DNA from: Ophiocordyceps camponoti-saundersi (nom. inval.)
Taxonomy: Eukaryota; Ascomycota; Sordariomycetes; Hypocreales; Ophiocordycipitaceae
Length of the DNA stretch: 47,950 bases
Assembly (NCBI GenBank): GCA_003339415.1
Contig: PDHQ01000266.1
Location: forward strand, 1-47,950
Reading direction: 5' to 3'
The translations under genes and the position numbers were made by a program. Shown here piece after piece: positions 44,100 through 47,950 of this stretch. The notes below the pieces were generated by a model. That model did not search any database and had not been told where the DNA came from. It was given only the letters and a program-made list of their open reading frames with translations. Position 1 is the stretch's first letter, and every line of letters starts with the position of its first letter.

Positions 44100-46375
44100 A
44101 TTTTAAGTAAGTAATATATCTAACTTAGTTTATAGAAGATTATTTTAGCTAAGAAAAGCTAAGATAAGCTTTACTAAGGAAAATATTACCTATTTAAGTA
44201 ATAAGGAGCTTATTTAAGCTATAAAAGAAAGTTATAATAATTTTATTAAAAAATATAAAAATAAAAGTAATCTTAATAGATATAGAGAAGCTAAAAAGCT
44301 AAAAGAATTAATAATATTAGGAGATATTAATTAGAATAGTAATTAAGTAATTTCGCTTATTTTAGTATATTAATAAGCTTAATAGTAGTAAACTTATAAA
44401 TATAAATATTACGGCTATAGAGAAATAATAAGATAAGGAAATCTATTACTATTATCTTATTATATATTATTATAAGCTTATAATAATTTTTAGAATTCGT
44501 AATAATAGCTAGAATTTAAGTTAATTAGTATATTAAATTTTTATAGCTATTAAGAAGAAATATAATATAGCTTTAAGAGTTATTTTCTTATTAATTATAA
44601 AGAAAATATATATTATAAAAGCGGAAAATTTTATAATATTTAGTATTTTTATAAAACGCTTTAATCTCCTATAAAGTTAACTTTATATTATAATAAAGGA
44701 ACCTTATAAGGAATAGTTTATTAGCGCTATAATTAACGCTATTAAAACTATTATATTTTCCTAATATAAAGATTAGATATATAAATTAGCTAAATAAAAG
44801 CCCCTAACGAAAGATAAGGTCTTAGGTTTCTTCTAAAATTACGCTAAGCTTATCGATAATAAGAAGAAAGATACTTTTTCCGCGGATTAGAATATAAAAA
44901 AATAAAAAAAAAAGCGAGATAATAGCTAAGGAAAAAGTTAAGGCCGCGGTAAAAGCTATAGCTATAGAAATTATAATAATAAAGCCTTTTCTCCTATTTA
45001 AAAAAGCTAGAAAAGATAATATCTTAATTATAGATATTTTATTCTTAAGGGTAGTAAGCTTTATAAGGAAGAAAATTACTAAAAGTTATATTTAAAGCTA
45101 TATTTACCCTTAAGAGATTAATATTAATAAAAATAAATCGTAATATTAAAAGCTATTATAAAGGCTAAATAGATATATAAACTTATAGCTATTAGCCCTA
45201 GCATTACTTAAGATAATATTATATATAATTTTAGAGCTAAAAGCTATATATTTAATAACTTAAAATAGTTTATTAAGATTTATAAGAATATTATAATTAA
45301 CTTTTTTCGCGCTACTAATAGCGGAGATTTATAGCTTTAGGGAGAGGGTAAGGTTAAGATAAACTTACTTAATAGTAATTTAATAATTCTATCGTAAGCT
45401 TTTTATTACCTTAATATTTAAGCGAATTTAATAAATATAAGTATTTTAAAGGAAAAGGGCGTTATCGCTAATTTTAAAATAAATTTTCTTATTAAAAAAA
45501 GCACTAAAAAGTATATTTACTATCTTAATAATTAACTTCGAGTTATTTATATTACTACTACGGGCGGCGATTAAACTATAATTAAGGTATTCGCTATTTT
45601 ACTATATAAATTACTAAGAAAGGGCTTAAAGGCTAATTTTACTATTATATATAAGCGTCTTATATACGCTAGTAAAAAGAAAGTAACCCTAGCTTATTAA
45701 AAAGTAAGGATTCTAATCGATAAAAATACTATTAAAGGCTTCTTATATAAGGCTTATTAATTTACTAAAGCCGATATTATAATTAATAAGGATTCGCTAG
45801 TAAGGCTTATAAGGTTCCTTAATATTATTTTTTAGGATATTATCGAATATAACTTACTAGGAATAGGCGGCGCCCGCTATTCTCTATATAAAATTAACGC
45901 CTTTATAAGATTCTACTAGATAATAGCTACTAACTTAAAAGGTTAGGCTTTTAAGCTTCTTTATAAATAGAAAAGATAAGTTAATACCTTTTCTAGAGGA
46001 ATTCCTATAGCTACGATAGCTTTCGATAACGTATAGGAGTTTAAGAGTAAGGTAATTAAGGCCTAGGCTTTTTAAGATAGATTTATTTTACGTTATTTAA
46101 CCTTATATAACCCTTAATAAAACGGTCTTATAAAGAGAGCTAGTAGAACGCTTTTAACGATAATAAAAGCTATTTATTTATATATATAGCTTCCTATAAC
46201 CTTTTAGCTATATTATATATCGATAGTAGCGTATATTACGAATTTACTACTTACGAAAGGTAAAAAGAGCCCTCTTAAGAAGGTTATAAAGATACTTAAT
46301 CTGCCTTATAAATATAATATTAGCTACCTGCACGCCTAAGGCTATACGGTATATATAATAAAGCTAGGGTTAGAA
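44100..46375 (+). mobile_element. Decayed Ty1/copia retrotransposon: gag end, protease and integrase traces, truncated
   Basis: Reading through many stops gives copia landmarks in order. A cysteine-knuckle-like stretch lies near 45010-45070. A protease active-site region (about 45225-45260) has its D, S, G and H codons each altered by a C-T or G-A change. A gag-pre-integrase segment with ANLINISILKEKGVIANF is at about 45420-45480. An integrase core (about 46010-46260) shows AFDN..EFKSK, then NP(stop)(stop)NG at 46107-46124, where CAA codons became TAA, and IKRASRTLLTIIKA. The SYLHAQGYTVYI block then ends at about 46375. Reverse transcriptase, RNase H and a 3' LTR are not seen; the trace stops where the palindrome cluster begins. 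Copia order (integrase before reverse transcriptase) fits. It is inactive. The 5' boundary is approximate, and no LTR could be delimited. Confidence 0.8.
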
Positions 46376-46377
46376 AA

Positions 46378-46504
46378 AAATCACTTATAAGTGATTATAT
46401 GAGTAATTTTTCGTGATTTTTTTTTTCCGTGATTTAAATCACTTATAAGTGATTTTTTTTATCCGTGATTTAAATTACGTAAAAAAAATCATATTATAAG
46501 TGAT
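46378..46504. repeat. Cluster of short palindromes (TCACTTATAAGTGA type)
   Basis: AATCACTTATAAGTGATT occurs at 46378-46395 and 46436-46453, with a variant ending TTATAAGTGATT at 46486-46504. Overlapping palindromes GTGATTTAAATCAC (46428-46441) and a near-copy CCGTGATTTAAATTACG (about 46463-46479) sit between. Unlike the DNA on either side, the block keeps about ten CpA/TpG dinucleotides. It resembles nested terminal inverted repeats of a small Tc1/mariner-type or MITE-like element; no transposase is present. Confidence 0.65.
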
Positions 46505-47950
46505 TTTTTTAAAAAAATCATTTATAATTTTTTATAATTTTTTCTAAAAATAGATTTATATAAATTTTCTAATTAAGAATAATAAATAACGCTTATAAAA
46601 GCTAAGAAAATAAGAAACTACGAATTTTAAAGAAGAAATTAATATTATAAAGTAAGAAAAAGTATAGTAAAAAAACGATAAAATAAATAAATAAATAAAT
46701 AAAAAAGCTTTATAAGTTAATTAGTAAGCTATAAGTATAATATAGTTTTTCTTAGTTTTTTAATATTTTTTTCTTAATTTTAAAAAAATTATATAAAGAG
46801 ATATAAAAATATTAGTAAATTTCCCTTATATAAATTAATAGTATTATATAAAGCTTAAAAAAAGCTATAATAAGTTATATTCTATATATAATAAAATAAG
46901 CCTTATCTAATTTATATTTATTATTTTATTATATTTTTAAATACTTATATAATATTTTTAAAAAATACTTAAAACTCCTACCCTATACTAAACTCGTAAA
47001 ATACTAATATTTAAATTAACTTATAAATATAAAAGATAAAAATATAAAATAAATTATATAAGAAACTTTATTATAAAGAGAATATTATATAAAAATCTTA
47101 ATATTATAGTTATTTTAATAAGCTAGAAATAAAATAAAATGTCTTTTTTCTACTTTTTAAGAAACCGAGTTTCTTTTCTCCTTATAAAATCTTAGTAAAG
47201 CTTTATATAAAAAGTAATAATTTTATTATCTCGCTAATTAATAAGCTTATAAATAAGGAAAAATAGGAAAAAAATACTATATTATTTCTTTATTATAAAA
47301 ACTTAAAAAAAAATATTTTAATTATTTTTTATAATATTATTTTTAATTATTTAAAAAGGTATACTTTTATAAAAATATTATAATTAATTATAATTCTTTT
47401 ATTATTATAAGAATCTTAAGTTTTAAAAATACTTATAACTTATTTAAGTAATTCTTTCTTTTTAATATTTTTTAAAATTATTTTATCTATTTTTTTAAAA
47501 AAAATAAAAATATTATATTTTAAATATTATAAGTATTTACTTAGGAAAATAAGCTTTTTTAACTATTTTAAGTACTTTATAATTATCTATATTTTATAAA
47601 AATTTATATATAAAATTTTTAAAAAGTTATAAGTTAGGAAAAAGTAGGCCTTTTTATTTTAAGTAAATAGGGCGTTTTTTCTACTTATTTCTAAGAAGGA
47701 AAAGTATAAAACCTCGCACTAGCTTTTAGAAATACTAAGAAATATACTTTTGCTAACGTTACTACTTTCTACCGCTATAAAAAAATAACTAAGGTACTTA
47801 TAAAAGTCCCGAAAATGCTAAGTAATACTAGAATTTTCCGCGCTTCCTAGCTACTTACCTTATATACCGAATTTCTTACGTTCTAGTAGTAGAAAGTATA
47901 GTCTTTTTCTTTTTTACTTATATATAATAAAATATTAGTAATAAATTAAG

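Larger units (their letters stand above)
43857..47950. other. AT-rich block with RIP-type dinucleotide signature
   Basis: From the palindrome GGGCTTAAGCCC (43857-43868) to the window end the base composition falls sharply and TA is everywhere. By eye I find only about five CpA/TpG dinucleotides in 43861-46375, while CpG, CpC and CpT are still common. That pattern is what repeat-induced point mutation (C to T at CpA, both strands) leaves. No intact gene is expected; the only coding trace is the copia relic. The block from 46520 onward is equally decayed and carries no recognisable motif. Confidence 0.9.

Noticed and set aside
1..47950. tRNA and rRNA genes
   Set aside because: I looked for B-box words (GGTTCGAATC-like) on both strands with fitting A-box spacing and found none convincing; a tRNA search program would settle it.
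46520..47950. Further transposon genes in the final AT-rich stretch
   Set aside because: Sequence is too decayed; I could not follow any protein motif in any frame, and LTRs could not be delimited.

Overview
The window is a piece of a filamentous ascomycete (Pezizomycotina) nuclear chromosome. Genes are interrupted by many short introns of about 50-140 bp with GT..CTAAC/CTGAC..AG signals. Lineage-typical families are present (CFEM/Pth11-type receptor, FluG-type protein, DUF6536 membrane protein, fungal CorA-like protein). The last 4 kb is a retrotransposon destroyed in the manner of repeat-induced point mutation (RIP). A member of the Sordariomycetes is my best guess; genus cannot be read from the sequence. 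All identifications come from reading translations by eye; no database was searched. Exon joins were checked for splice sites and reading phase.

Layout. 0.1-1.5 kb: fatty acyl-CoA/thioester reductase-like gene (-). 2.8-5.8 kb: two adjacent (-) reading frames of unknown function that may be one gene. 6.4-8.9 kb: four-exon DUF6536 membrane protein (-). 9.6-10.2 kb: five-exon small RRM protein, probably mitochondrial (+). 10.6-12.2 kb: MFS transporter with a 15-nt microexon (-). 13.0-14.5 kb: CFEM-domain Pth11-like receptor (-). 15.9-16.9 kb: secreted protein of unknown function (-). 18.0-20.6 kb: intronless FluG-like amidohydrolase/glutamine-synthetase fusion (-). 20.6-23.9 kb: no recognisable gene. 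23.9-26.2 kb: secreted lysophospholipase/phospholipase B (+). 26.8-28.8 kb: 14-TM DHA2-type MFS efflux pump (-). 28.8-33.9 kb: gene-poor, with one weak exon-like candidate. 33.9-35.3 kb: secreted His/Asp/Lys-Pro-rich protein with several dibasic sites (+).

35.9-39.6 kb holds three housekeeping genes in a row (+): the spliceosomal protein SmE, the ribosome-assembly factor Nip7 and dihydroorotase (with a GC-AG intron). A seven-exon CorA-like membrane protein (-, 39.7-42.8 kb) converges on dihydroorotase. 43.0-43.75 kb is a strongly G-skewed spacer. From about 43.86 kb to the end the DNA is very AT-rich and almost free of CpA/TpG. It contains a decayed Ty1/copia gag-protease-integrase, cut off by a cluster of short palindromes that still carry CpA/TpG.

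There is no obvious biosynthetic cluster. The accessory genes (reductase, two MFS transporters, receptor, FluG, phospholipase, secreted proteins) suit sensing, development and secretion, but nothing ties them into one pathway. The most unusual items are the Kex2-site-rich histidine-rich secreted protein, the microexon, the possible two-ORF fusion, and the young palindrome block inside the RIP-decayed DNA.
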